Shown piece by piece: positions 1 through 8,342 of a stretch of DNA of 64,000 nt; positions within the stretch are counted from its first letter, which is position 1; each line of letters starts with the position of its first letter. The translations under genes were made by a program, and so were the position numbers. This stretch comes from DASWHF01 sp036393295. GTDB lineage: Bacteria > Pseudomonadota > Gammaproteobacteria > Acidiferrobacterales > UBA6901. The notes below the pieces were generated by a model that worked only from the letters and a program-made list of their open reading frames with translations, was not told where the DNA came from and did not search any database. The stretch covers positions 9,195-73,194 of the forward strand of contig DASWHF010000077.1 of NCBI GenBank assembly GCA_036393295.1, given 5' to 3'.

Positions 1-1154
1 AACCGCGCGGTGTAGCGCACGTAGTAGTCGGTGTCGGTGCGCTGCTGCGTGGCCGTGGTCAACTGCTCATAGTCCTCGCGCCGGCGCAGCCGCATATCGA
101 TGATCTGGTTCTCCGCGAACCGCCAGGCGTAGCGGCCCTCGATCAGGGTCATGTTGTTGACAAAGTCCGGCGACAGCAGCCAGCCGCCGCGGGCCTGACC
201 GTAAACGAGCCCGAAGCTGTGCTTGGGCACAAAATCGATGAAGTTCGCCGAGGTGTGGATCGCAAGCCCGCTGACATCGTCGGTGCCGCCGATGCCCAGC
301 GCCGCCTCGGTCGGCGTGTTCGGCGCGTAGGCCGCCTCGCCCGACAACATGAAGCGAGTCGCGCCCTGGCCGATCGGCCATTGCAGTGCGAGGCGGCCGG
401 TGATGCCGTAATAGTCCTCGATGCGGCCGCCGGCCGTGCCATCCTTCCTGAGGGAATCGGGAATATAGGTGATGTCCCACCCCCGCTGCGCGATGAGCCC
501 CCGCTTGCTCTTTTTCTCCATGCCGAAGTAATAAGTCACGTGGCTGGCGTTTTCCGTGAAGGCGAGCGGTGCGCGCCTGACGGTCGTCGGGCCTTCGTCC
601 GTGCTGCGCTGCAGTATCGTGTAATAGCTCGTTCCGGCCGTCGTCTTGTGCTGGACGAGCAGACCGTCGGTCCAGGTGATGTCGACGTTCGGGCTGTCGT
701 TGCGTGACAGCGACTTCTTGGCGACGCCTTCGAGCTCGAACTTGGTCTGCATGCGGCCGAGCATGGCCGTCCAGCGCGGATCCGGCTGCACGCGCAGGTA
801 CAGCTCGTCGACCGTCGAATCGCCGAAGCGCAGGCCGTCGGTCGTCGGGATCGCCTCGAAGAGCTCGAAATGGCTGGTGTTGACGTCGTCCGTGGTATAG
901 CGGCCGGCAAGGCGCAGCTTGGCGCTCACGCTGTCGCTCAGGCGGACCCCGACCCCGGGCCGGATGCGTGCACGCCAGTCTCCGTTCGAGCTGCGCGTCC
1001 CGTCGCGGTCGTCGCGATCGAGGCCGTAGGCGCCGAGGCGCAGGTCACCGCCGAGGTCGAGCAAGCCCTGGTCCTGCGCCTGTGCCGGCAGGATTCCGAC
1101 CGCCGCGAGCGCGGCAATTGCGACACTCGCGGCGAATATTCCGGTCGTGTTCAA
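1..1154 (-). CDS. Putative outer-membrane porin (partial, runs off the left edge)
   Basis: An uninterrupted minus-strand frame starts with TTG at 1154, preceded by a GGAG ribosome site, and is still open at base 1 (about 384 residues seen). It begins with an Ala-rich signal peptide ending near AQAQ, followed by alternating polar/hydrophobic strands with many Tyr, Trp, Arg and Asp, as in beta-barrel outer-membrane proteins. It resembles the loosely defined putative porin/alginate-export-like families rather than a named porin. It is divergent from pstS, so a role in phosphate or anion entry is plausible, but that rests on context only. The C-terminal strands lie outside the window. Confidence 0.6.
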   Translation of the reverse strand, partial: MNTTGIFAASVAIAALAAVGILPAQAQDQGLLDLGGDLRLGAYGLDRDDRDGTRSSNGDWRARIRPGVGVRLSDSVSAKLRLAGRYTTDDVNTSHFELFEAIPTTDGLRFGDSTVDELYLRVQPDPRWTAMLGRMQTKFELEGVAKKSLSRNDSPNVDITWTDGLLVQHKTTAGTSYYTILQRSTDEGPTTVRRAPLAFTENASHVTYYFGMEKKSKRGLIAQRGWDITYIPDSLRKDGTAGGRIEDYYGITGRLALQWPIGQGATRFMLSGEAAYAPNTPTEAALGIGGTDDVSGLAIHTSANFIDFVPKHSFGLVYGQARGGWLLSPDFVNNMTLIEGRYAWRFAENQIIDMRLRRREDYEQLTTATQQRTDTDYYVRYTAR

Positions 1155-1320
1155 TATCTTCGCTCCTCAAAATTATTTCCGGTCGGGGGGCAGATTGCGT
1201 GTATTTTGCCTCAATTGTCGCCCGATCCCGATATTCTTCCTTGAGCAGGGTCAAATGCGCGCAAGGAACCCGAGCACTCCGGTCCGTCAACCCCCTTGCC
1301 CCGGGGAGATGCCTTGAACG

Positions 1321-1359
1321 CCGTCATCAAACCGTCATATTCCGTCATCACACTGTCAT
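1321..1359 (+). promoter_or_regulatory. Pho-box array of four half-sites before pstS
   Basis: Four direct repeats CCGTCAT, CCGTCAT, CCGTCAT and CTGTCAT start at 1321, 1332, 1342 and 1353, with 10-11 bp spacing and short A/T-containing spacers. This is the architecture of a PhoB site (consensus CTGTCAT in 11-bp direct repeats). It lies 66-104 bp before the pstS start and points toward pstS. Two overlapping PhoB dimer sites are inferred. No phoB or phoR gene is in the window. Confidence 0.85.
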
Positions 1360-1424
1360 ACAGGGCTGGAATGATGCGCACGTTCGATTTATCCACAACC
1401 CAACCGAAACAGCGGAGACAATCC

Positions 1425-2495
1425 ATGCGACATTCCGTACGCCTCAAGCGAATCCTGACGGCCGGCCTGCTGGCCGGGGCCTTAAGCGCCTGCGCGGCCG
1501 AAGCCGCCAACATCAACGGCGCCGGCGCCACCTTCCCCTACCCGATCTACGCCAAGTGGGCCGAGGCCTACAAGCAGCAGACCGGCACCGGCATGAACTA
1601 CCAGTCGATCGGCTCCGGTGGTGGCATCAAGCAGATCATCGCCCAAACCGTCGATTTCGGCGCCTCCGACGCCCCGCTCTCGGTCGAGGATCTCGAGAAG
1701 AACGGGCTGATGCAGTTCCCGATGGTCATGGGCGGCGTCGTGCCGGTGATCAACGTGCCCGGCGTCAATCCCGGCGAGCTGAAGCTGACCGGCGCGCTGC
1801 TGGCCGACATCTATCTGGGCAAGATCGCCCAGTGGAACGACGCGGCGATCGCGAAGCTCAATCCGGGCGTCAAGCTCCCCGATCAGAAGATCACCGTGGT
1901 GGCGCGCTCCGACGGCTCGGGCACGACCTTTATATTCACCCACTATCTGTCCAAGGTGAGCCCGGAGTGGAAGGAGAAGGTCGGCAACAAGACATCGGTC
2001 GCCTGGCCGACCGGCGTCGGCGGCAAGGGCAACGAAGGCGTGGCTTCTTACGTACAGCGCATCAAGGGCGGCATCGGCTATGTCGAGTATGCCTACGCCC
2101 TGCAGAACAAGATGAACTACGCAATGCTGCAGAACAGGATGGGCAAGTTCGTTAAACCCGACGCCGACAGCTTCAAGGCCGCGGCCGCCAACGCCGACTG
2201 GGCCGGCACGCCGGGCTTCAACCTGATGCTGACCGACCAGCCGGGCGCGGGGAGCTGGCCGATCACGGGCGCGACCTTCATCCTGATGCACAAGCAGCAA
2301 CGGGACCCCGCGACCGCCGCGGAGGCGCTGAAGTTCTTCGACTGGGCCTACCGCAAGGGCAACAAGCTGGCGGACGCGCTGCACTACGTGCCGATGCCGG
2401 CCAGCGTGGTAACCCTGGTCGAAAAGGCCTGGGCACAACAGATCCGCGACACCAAGGGAAATCCGGTCTGGACCGGGAAGCTGGTCCAGAAATAG
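1425..2495 (+). CDS. pstS: Phosphate ABC transporter substrate-binding protein PstS
   Basis: Periplasmic phosphate receptor of the high-affinity PstSCAB importer. The start at ATG 1425 gives a signal peptide; an in-frame TTG 129 bases upstream would translate across the Pho boxes and is rejected. The mature protein begins INGAGATFPYPIYAKW, the typical PstS N-terminus, with the phosphate-binding SIGSGGGIKQI and later SDGSGTTFIFTHYL segments. Length (356 residues) fits the family. An LSAC sequence at the end of the signal peptide could be a lipobox, or cleavage could occur after AEA as in E. coli. It is first in pstSCAB-phoU, behind a Pho-box array and followed by a strong hairpin before pstC. 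Confidence 0.96.
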   Translation: MRHSVRLKRILTAGLLAGALSACAAEAANINGAGATFPYPIYAKWAEAYKQQTGTGMNYQSIGSGGGIKQIIAQTVDFGASDAPLSVEDLEKNGLMQFPMVMGGVVPVINVPGVNPGELKLTGALLADIYLGKIAQWNDAAIAKLNPGVKLPDQKITVVARSDGSGTTFIFTHYLSKVSPEWKEKVGNKTSVAWPTGVGGKGNEGVASYVQRIKGGIGYVEYAYALQNKMNYAMLQNRMGKFVKPDADSFKAAAANADWAGTPGFNLMLTDQPGAGSWPITGATFILMHKQQRDPATAAEALKFFDWAYRKGNKLADALHYVPMPASVVTLVEKAWAQQIRDTKGNPVWTGKLVQK

Positions 2496-2505
2496 AATAC
2501 ATCTG

Positions 2506-2534
2506 GTGGGTGCGGGGCTGGAAGCCCCGCCTAC
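2506..2534. repeat. Single-unit REP-like palindrome (GGGGCTGGAAGCCCCGCC family)
   Basis: The sequence contains GCGGGGCTGGAAGCCCCGCCT ending in TAC and folds on itself. The same unit, as pairs of inverted copies, occurs at 27709-27778, 49291-49360 and 60069-60156. It sits between pstS and pstC. Confidence 0.8.
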
Positions 2535-2543
2535 ATCCTTATA

Positions 2544-2574
2544 AAACAGCGGGGCCCGCCGGGTCCCGCTGTTT
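2544..2574 (+). terminator. Strong hairpin between pstS and pstC
   Basis: AAACAGCGGG pairs with CCCGCTGTTT and the stem continues through a G-T wobble and CCC/GGG around a GCC loop, about 14 base pairs. No run of T follows, so it is more likely an RNA-stabilising or attenuating stem than a full terminator. Such a stem would favour pstS mRNA over the membrane components, as periplasmic receptors are usually needed in excess. Confidence 0.65.
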
Positions 2575-2594
2575 CTGTCATGCAAGGGGGAAGC

Positions 2595-3557
2595 GTGGAC
2601 GGCAACTCAGCGGATGCGGCGCTCACGCGCCAGCATTGGCTGGACAAGTCATTCTACTGGGTGACGGCGAGCTTCGCCGGCCTGGTGCTGGTGTTGCTGG
2701 TCAGCATTCTGATTTCGCTGTTCGTCGGCGGCTGGCAGGCGCTCACGACCTTCGGCCCCGGTTTCGTCGTCACCGATGCCTGGAATCCGGTCAGCGAGGA
2801 GTTCGGCGCGCTGGTGCCGATTTACGGGACGCTGGCGAGCTCGATCATCGCGCTCGCCATCGCCGTGCCGATCAGCTTGGGCATCGCCTTGTTCCTCACC
2901 GAGCTCGCGCCGGACTGGCTGCGGCGCCCGGTCGGCACCGCCATCGAGCTGCTGGCCGCCATTCCCAGCATCATCTACGGCATGTGGGGGCTGTTCGTGT
3001 TCGCGCCGGTGCTGTCGGAGCACGTTCAGCCCTGGCTCCAGGACACTTTCGGCGATTGGGCGGTGATCGGCGCACTGTTCCAGGGTCCGCCGATCGGCAT
3101 CGGCATGCTGCCGGCCGGCATCATTCTCGCCATCATGATCATTCCGTTCATCGCCGCCATCATGCGCGACGTTTTCCTGACCACACCGAAATTCGTCAAG
3201 GAGTCGGCCTATGCCATGGGCGCGACCACCTGGGAGGTGGTGCGCCACGTGGTGCTGCCGCACACGCGCGTCGCCGTCACCGGCGGCATCTTCCTCGGTC
3301 TCGGCCGCGCGCTCGGCGAGACCATGGCGGTGACCTTCGTCATCGGCAACACCCACCGCCTGAGCGTTTCGCTGTTCGAGCCGGGCAATTCGATCGCCTC
3401 GACCCTGGCCAACGAGTTCACCGAGGCGGTCGGCGATCTGCACACCTCGTCGTTGATCGCGCTTGGCCTGGTGCTGTTCCTGATCACCTTCGTGGTGCTG
3501 TCGATCGCCAAGCTCCTGCTGATGCGGCTGGAGACGAAGGGAGGTGGACGTGGCTGA
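2595..3557 (+). CDS. pstC: Phosphate ABC transporter permease PstC
   Basis: One of the two membrane subunits of the phosphate importer, a multi-span protein carrying the binding-protein-dependent transport signature (EVVRHVVLPHTRVAVTGGIF, then GRALGETMAVTFVIGN). GTG 2595 is chosen because GGGGGA sits just before it; an in-frame ATG at 2580 lacks a ribosome site but would add only five residues. It overlaps pstA by a few bases, which suggests translational coupling. Residues EEFGALVPIYGTLASSIIAL are typical of PstC. Confidence 0.94.
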   Translation: MDGNSADAALTRQHWLDKSFYWVTASFAGLVLVLLVSILISLFVGGWQALTTFGPGFVVTDAWNPVSEEFGALVPIYGTLASSIIALAIAVPISLGIALFLTELAPDWLRRPVGTAIELLAAIPSIIYGMWGLFVFAPVLSEHVQPWLQDTFGDWAVIGALFQGPPIGIGMLPAGIILAIMIIPFIAAIMRDVFLTTPKFVKESAYAMGATTWEVVRHVVLPHTRVAVTGGIFLGLGRALGETMAVTFVIGNTHRLSVSLFEPGNSIASTLANEFTEAVGDLHTSSLIALGLVLFLITFVVLSIAKLLLMRLETKGGGRG

Positions 3558-4410
3558 CGCCAGCGGCAGCAACTGGCGCTACCGCCGCCGGCGCATTCTC
3601 AATGTCTTCAATCTGACCGGCTCGGTAATCGCCACCGGCTTCGGCCTGTTCTGGCTGGTGTGGATCCTGTGGACCACGCTCAGCGCCGGCGCCGCCGCCA
3701 TCGACTGGACGCTGTTCACCGAGAACACGCCGGCGCCGGGCGGTCGGGGCGGGCTGGCCAACGCCATCGTCGGCAGTCTTATCATGGTCGGGCTGGCGAC
3801 CGTCATCGGCACGCCGATCGGCATCTTCGCCGGCACCTGGCTGGCCGAGTTCGGCCGCAAGAAGCCGGTGGCCGCGGTGATCCGATTCATCAACGATATC
3901 CTGCTGAGCGCGCCCTCGATCATCATGGGGCTGTTCGTCTACGAGCTGGTGGTGGTCACGACCAGGCAGTTTTCCGGGATCGCCGGCGCGCTGGCGCTGG
4001 CGATCATCCTGCTGCCGGTGGTGATCCGCACCACCGAGGAAATGCTGCGGCTGGTGCCGAACTCGTTGCGCGAGGCGGCGCTGGCGCTGGGCGCGCCGCG
4101 CTGGAAGGTGATCACGTTGATCGCCTACCGCGCGGCACTGAGCGGCGTCCTGACCGGCGTCCTGCTCGGCGTGGCGCGCATCGCCGGCGAAACCGCGCCG
4201 CTGCTGTTCACCGCGCTCAACAACCAGTTCTGGAGCACCGATATCACCGGACCGATGGCCAACCTGCCGGTGGTGATCTTCCAGTTCGCCATGAGTCCCT
4301 ACGCGGAGTGGCACACGCTGGCCTGGGCCGGCGCGCTGCTCATTACTCTCAGCGTGCTGGCCCTGAGCATCATCGCCCGCACGCTATTACGCCAACCGAA
4401 GATGGACTGA
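3550..4410 (+). CDS. pstA: Phosphate ABC transporter permease PstA
   Basis: Second permease subunit, with about six membrane segments and the family signatures LREAALALGAPRWKVI and GVARIAGETAPLLFTA. GTG 3550 follows a GGGAGG ribosome site inside the end of pstC; a second GTG six bases upstream is in frame. The reading frame overlaps the pstC stop by 8 bases and its own TGA overlaps the pstB ATG (ATGA), so the operon is tightly coupled. Confidence 0.94.
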   Translation: MADASGSNWRYRRRRILNVFNLTGSVIATGFGLFWLVWILWTTLSAGAAAIDWTLFTENTPAPGGRGGLANAIVGSLIMVGLATVIGTPIGIFAGTWLAEFGRKKPVAAVIRFINDILLSAPSIIMGLFVYELVVVTTRQFSGIAGALALAIILLPVVIRTTEEMLRLVPNSLREAALALGAPRWKVITLIAYRAALSGVLTGVLLGVARIAGETAPLLFTALNNQFWSTDITGPMANLPVVIFQFAMSPYAEWHTLAWAGALLITLSVLALSIIARTLLRQPKMD

Positions 4411-5189
4411 TGAACGACACCCAAACCGTCGAGGCCGGCAGCAAGATCCAGGTGCGCAACCTGGATTTCTATTACGGCAAGTTCCGCGCGCTGAAGGACG
4501 TCAGCCTGGACATCGCCAAGAACCATGTCACGGCCTTCATCGGCCCGTCCGGCTGCGGCAAGTCCACGCTGCTGCGGACCCTCAACCGCATGTACGAGCT
4601 CTATCCGGACCAGCGCGCCACCGGCGAGATCCTGCTCGACGGCAAGAATATACTGACCCCGCGCATGGACCTTTACCGGCTGCGGGCACGGGTCGGCATG
4701 GTGTTCCAGAAGCCGACGCCGTTCCCGATGACCATCTACGAGAACATCGCCTTCGGGGTGCGGCTGTACGAGCGCTTGAAGAAATCGACCATGGACGACC
4801 GCGTCGAATCGGCGCTGCGCCAGTCGGCGCTGTGGGACGAGGTCAAGGACAAGCTGAAGCAGAGCGGCATGAGCCTGTCCGGCGGCCAGCAGCAGCGCCT
4901 GTGCATCGCCCGCGCCATCGCCGTCAAGCCGGAGGTGCTGCTGCTCGACGAGCCGGCCTCGGCCCTGGACCCGATCTCGACCCTCAAGATCGAGGAGCTA
5001 ATCTATGAACTCAAGAACAATTACACGATCGTAATAGTCACCCACAACATGCAGCAGGCGGCGCGCGTCTCGGACCATACCGCGTTCATGTACCTGGGGG
5101 AGCTGGTGGAATTCGGCGACACCAATGGCATTTTCACCAATCCCTCGCAAAAGCAGACTGAAGACTACATTACCGGCCGTTACGGCTGA
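4410..5189 (+). CDS. pstB: Phosphate ABC transporter ATP-binding protein PstB
   Basis: Cytoplasmic ATPase of the phosphate importer, 259 residues as usual for PstB. Walker A GPSGCGKST lies at about 45-53, the ABC signature LSGGQQQR near 156 and Walker B VLLLDEP near 176, with the PstB-typical LRTLNRMYELYP after the P-loop. The start ATG at 4410 overlaps the pstA stop. A longer same-frame reading from 3660 runs antiphase through pstA and is not used. Confidence 0.97.
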   Translation: MNDTQTVEAGSKIQVRNLDFYYGKFRALKDVSLDIAKNHVTAFIGPSGCGKSTLLRTLNRMYELYPDQRATGEILLDGKNILTPRMDLYRLRARVGMVFQKPTPFPMTIYENIAFGVRLYERLKKSTMDDRVESALRQSALWDEVKDKLKQSGMSLSGGQQQRLCIARAIAVKPEVLLLDEPASALDPISTLKIEELIYELKNNYTIVIVTHNMQQAARVSDHTAFMYLGELVEFGDTNGIFTNPSQKQTEDYITGRYG

Positions 5190-5205
5190 GCCGAGGAGCA
5201 GGATC

Positions 5206-5922
5206 ATGGAATCCATACATACCCACATCTCCCGCCAGTTCAACGCCGAGCTCGAGGAAATCCGTTCGCGGGTCCTGGAAATGGGCGGACTGGTGGAGCA
5301 GCAGATCGACCAGGCCATACACGCGCTGGTCAAGGGCGACGTCGCGCTGGCCGAGGAGCTGGTCAAGAACGACTACAAGGTCAACAAGCTCGAGGTCACC
5401 ATTGACGAGGAGTGCAACCAGATCATCGCCCGCCGCCAGCCGACGGCCGGCGACCTGCGCCTGGTGGTGGCGGTGATCAAGACCATCACCGACCTCGAGC
5501 GCATGGGCGACGAGGCCGAGAAGATCGCGCGCATGGCGATGCGCCTGGCCGGCGAGGAACGGCCGAAGAACAACTACATGGAGATCCAGGCGCTCGGCAA
5601 CCATGTGCGCCAGATGCTGCACGACGCCCTCGACGCCTTCGCGCGCGTCGACATGGAGGCGGCGCTGCGGGTGGCGCGCGAGGACGAGCAGGTCGACCAG
5701 GAGTACGACGGCGTGCTGCGCCAGCTCATCACCTACATGATGGAGGACCCGCGCACCATCTCACGCATGCTCAACGTCATCTGGGCGGCGCGCGCCCTGG
5801 AGCGCATCGGTGACCATGCCTGCAACATCGGCGAATACGTCATCTACCTGGTGAAGGGCAAGGACGTGCGCCACACCAGCCTGGAGCAGATCGAGAAGGA
5901 GATTCTGGGAAAAAACCCGTAA
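5206..5922 (+). CDS. phoU: Phosphate signalling protein PhoU
   Basis: Negative regulator that links the Pst transporter to the PhoR kinase. The 238-residue protein has two copies of the three-helix PhoU repeat, each with the metal-binding type motif: ITDLERMGDEAEKIAR in the first half and ARALERIGDHACNIGEYV in the second. ATG 5206 follows GAGGAGCAGG; a same-frame upstream extension into pstB is rejected. It closes the pstSCAB-phoU operon, 16 bases after pstB. Confidence 0.96.
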   Translation: MESIHTHISRQFNAELEEIRSRVLEMGGLVEQQIDQAIHALVKGDVALAEELVKNDYKVNKLEVTIDEECNQIIARRQPTAGDLRLVVAVIKTITDLERMGDEAEKIARMAMRLAGEERPKNNYMEIQALGNHVRQMLHDALDAFARVDMEAALRVAREDEQVDQEYDGVLRQLITYMMEDPRTISRMLNVIWAARALERIGDHACNIGEYVIYLVKGKDVRHTSLEQIEKEILGKNP

Positions 5923-6007
5923 CCGGCGGGCTGCGCGACCTGTACCGCTTTCCTCGGCGGCCGGCACCTGTCACGACCAGCCGCCATACAGCACGGCAAA
6001 CAGGCGA

Positions 6008-6046
6008 TCGTCATCGCCTGCCATATATCTGCAATATTTCTGCAAT
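6008..6046 (+). promoter_or_regulatory. Degenerate Pho-box-like array before ppk
   Basis: TCGTCAT, CTGCCAT, CTGCAAT and CTGCAAT begin at 6008, 6018, 6029 and 6040 (spacing 10, 11, 11) with A/T-rich spacers ATAT and ATTT. The half-sites match the CTGTCAT consensus at five or six of seven bases. The array lies 46-84 bp before the ppk start. Confidence 0.65.
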
Positions 6047-6091
6047 GTTCGGCCTATAGACTGCCCGGGTGATACAGCCTCCGGTGCGGTC

Positions 6092-8275
6092 ATGAGCGCC
6101 GTCGAATCGATCCAGCCAGAACCACTGACCCAGCCGGAGCTCTTCCTCAACCGTGAGTTGAGCTTCCTCGAATTCAACCGCCGGGTCCTGGAGCAGTCCA
6201 AGGACCCGGCCACGCCGCTGCTCGAGCGGCTGCGCTTCCTGTGCATCTCCAGCACCAATCTCGACGAATTTTTCGAGATCCGCGTGGCCGGCCTGCACGA
6301 GGTGGTGGCCTCGGGCTCGACGCAGGCCGGACCCGACAACATGGCGCCGGCCGAAGTCGAACGCCAGGTCGGCGTCGAGGCCCGCAAGCTCGTGGCGGAG
6401 CAGTACCGGGTGCTCAACGAGGAGCTGATCCCGGCGTTGGAGCAGGCCGGCATCCGCTTTTTGCGGCGTACCGAGTGGAACACCGGGCAGGAGTCCTGGG
6501 TGCGCGGCTACTTCAAGCGCGAGCTGCTGCCGATGCTCAACCCGCTCGGCCTGGATCCGGCCCACCCCTTCCCGCGCATACTCAACAAGAGTCTCAACTT
6601 CATCGTGTCGCTGGAAGGGCGCGATGCCTTCGGCCGGCGCAGCGGTGTCGCCGTCGTCCAGGCGCCGCGTGCACTGCCGCGGCTGATCCCGCTGCCGCCC
6701 GAGGTCGCCGGCGGCCCGAACGACTTTGTGTTCCTGTCATCGATCATCCATACCCATGTCGACGACCTGTTTCCCGGCATGAAGGTCACTGGCTGCTACC
6801 AGTTCCGCGTCACGCGCAACAGCGATCTGTTCGTCGACGAGGAGGAGGTCGGCGACCTGCTGCGCGCCGTCGAGGGCGAGCTGCCGTCACGGCGCTACGG
6901 CGAGACCGTGCGCCTGGAGGTGGCGGACAACTGCCCGGCGGAGATGGCGGCCTACCTGCTCAAGCAGTTTGATCTGGTCGAGGACGACCTCTACCAGGTG
7001 AACGGGCCGGTCAACCTCAATCGTCTGCAGGCGGTCATCGACCAGGTCGACCGCCCCGAGCTCAAGTATCCGGCCTTCGTGCCGGGCCTGCCGGCGCGGC
7101 TGGCCGCGACCCGCGGCCTGTTCGCGGCGATGCGCCAGGGCGACATCCTGTTGCACCATCCGTTTCAGTCGTTCGCGCCGGTCGTCGACTTCGTGCGCCA
7201 GGCCGCCGCCGATCCGCAGGTGCTGGCGATCAAGCAGACCCTGTACCGGACCGGTCCCGGCTCGGCGCTGGCCGACGCGCTGGTCGAGGCGGCGCGCGCG
7301 GGCAAGGAAGTGGTCGTGGTCATCGAGCTGCGCGCGCGCTTCGACGAGGAGGCGAACATCAATCTCGCCACGCGCCTGCAGGAGGCCGGCGCGCACGTGG
7401 TGTACGGCGTGGTCGGTTACAAGACCCACGCCAAGCTGCTGCTGGTCGTGCGCCGCGAGCAGCGTGCGCTGCGCCATTACGTGCACCTCGCCACCGGCAA
7501 CTATCACAGCCGCACCGCGCGGCTGTACACCGACTACGGCCTGCTCACCTGCGACGAGACCATCGGCGAGGACGTCAACAAGGTGTTCCTGCAGCTCACC
7601 AGCCTCGGCCGCGTCAAGCGGCTGCATAAGCTCCTGCAATCGCCGTTCACCTTGCACAAGGGGCTGATCGAGCGCATCGGGCGCGAGACGGCGCATGCCG
7701 GCGCCGGGCGGCCGGCGCGCATCGTCGCCAAGATGAACGCCCTGGTCGAACCGCAGATCATCCAGGCCCTGTACGCCGCCGCGCGCGCCGGAGTCCGGGT
7801 CGAGCTGATCGTACGCGGCATCTGCTGCCTGCGTCCGGGCGTGCCGGGCGTGTCCGAGAACATCACGGTGCGATCGATCATCGGACGCTTCCTCGAGCAC
7901 ACCCGCGTCTTCTATTTCCACAATGACGGTGAATTCGAGGTGTTCTGCGCCAGCGCCGACTGGATGGACCGGAATTTCTTTCGCCGGGTCGAGGTCGCCT
8001 TCCCCGTGGAGGACAGGAAGCTGCGCGAACGGATCGCCCGGGACCTTGCGACCTACCTCGCCGACAATACCCAGGCGTGGCTGCTGCAGAGCGACGGCAG
8101 CTACCGGCGCGCCGGGCCGGGCCGGCACAAACCGCGCGCCGCGCAGCTGGAGCTGCTCGCCGAGCTCGGCGAGAGACCGCCCAGCCAGGTCGTGGCCACA
8201 GTGAATGCGGCAAGCGGGCGGTCTCTTCCCTCACCCGGCCCTGCCGGGCCACCCTCTCCCGACGGGAGAGGGTGA
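6092..8275 (+). CDS. ppk1: Polyphosphate kinase 1
   Basis: Polymerises the gamma-phosphate of ATP into polyphosphate. The N-terminal domain begins FLNRELSFLEFNRRVLEQ, a PPK1 hallmark. The two catalytic histidines are recognisable: YKTHAKLLLVVRR (near residue 447, the phosphorylated His) and RFLEHTRVFYF (near 602), followed by SADWMDRNFFRRVEV. The protein is 727 residues, a little longer than usual, because the last dozen residues (PSPGPAGPPSPDGRG) are read from an extragenic repeat that also supplies the TGA stop. It lies between phoU and the convergent ppx, with Pho-box-like repeats upstream. Confidence 0.96.
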   Translation: MSAVESIQPEPLTQPELFLNRELSFLEFNRRVLEQSKDPATPLLERLRFLCISSTNLDEFFEIRVAGLHEVVASGSTQAGPDNMAPAEVERQVGVEARKLVAEQYRVLNEELIPALEQAGIRFLRRTEWNTGQESWVRGYFKRELLPMLNPLGLDPAHPFPRILNKSLNFIVSLEGRDAFGRRSGVAVVQAPRALPRLIPLPPEVAGGPNDFVFLSSIIHTHVDDLFPGMKVTGCYQFRVTRNSDLFVDEEEVGDLLRAVEGELPSRRYGETVRLEVADNCPAEMAAYLLKQFDLVEDDLYQVNGPVNLNRLQAVIDQVDRPELKYPAFVPGLPARLAATRGLFAAMRQGDILLHHPFQSFAPVVDFVRQAAADPQVLAIKQTLYRTGPGSALADALVEAARAGKEVVVVIELRARFDEEANINLATRLQEAGAHVVYGVVGYKTHAKLLLVVRREQRALRHYVHLATGNYHSRTARLYTDYGLLTCDETIGEDVNKVFLQLTSLGRVKRLHKLLQSPFTLHKGLIERIGRETAHAGAGRPARIVAKMNALVEPQIIQALYAAARAGVRVELIVRGICCLRPGVPGVSENITVRSIIGRFLEHTRVFYFHNDGEFEVFCASADWMDRNFFRRVEVAFPVEDRKLRERIARDLATYLADNTQAWLLQSDGSYRRAGPGRHKPRAAQLELLAELGERPPSQVVATVNAASGRSLPSPGPAGPPSPDGRG

Positions 8276-8276
8276 G
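8229..8276. repeat. Extragenic palindromic repeat at the ppk 3' end
   Basis: Contains CCCTCTCCCGACGGGAGAGG, a hairpin shared by repeats near 29.4, 36.3, 47.1, 50.0, 53.2 and 62.8 kb. It overlaps the last codons and stop of ppk. Confidence 0.75.
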
Positions 8277-8342
8277 CAGGTAGGCGGCCTTCGGCCGCGG
8301 GTTCGTGATGAGCGGCTGAGCGCGGTCCCGCCCGGGGTCGGC

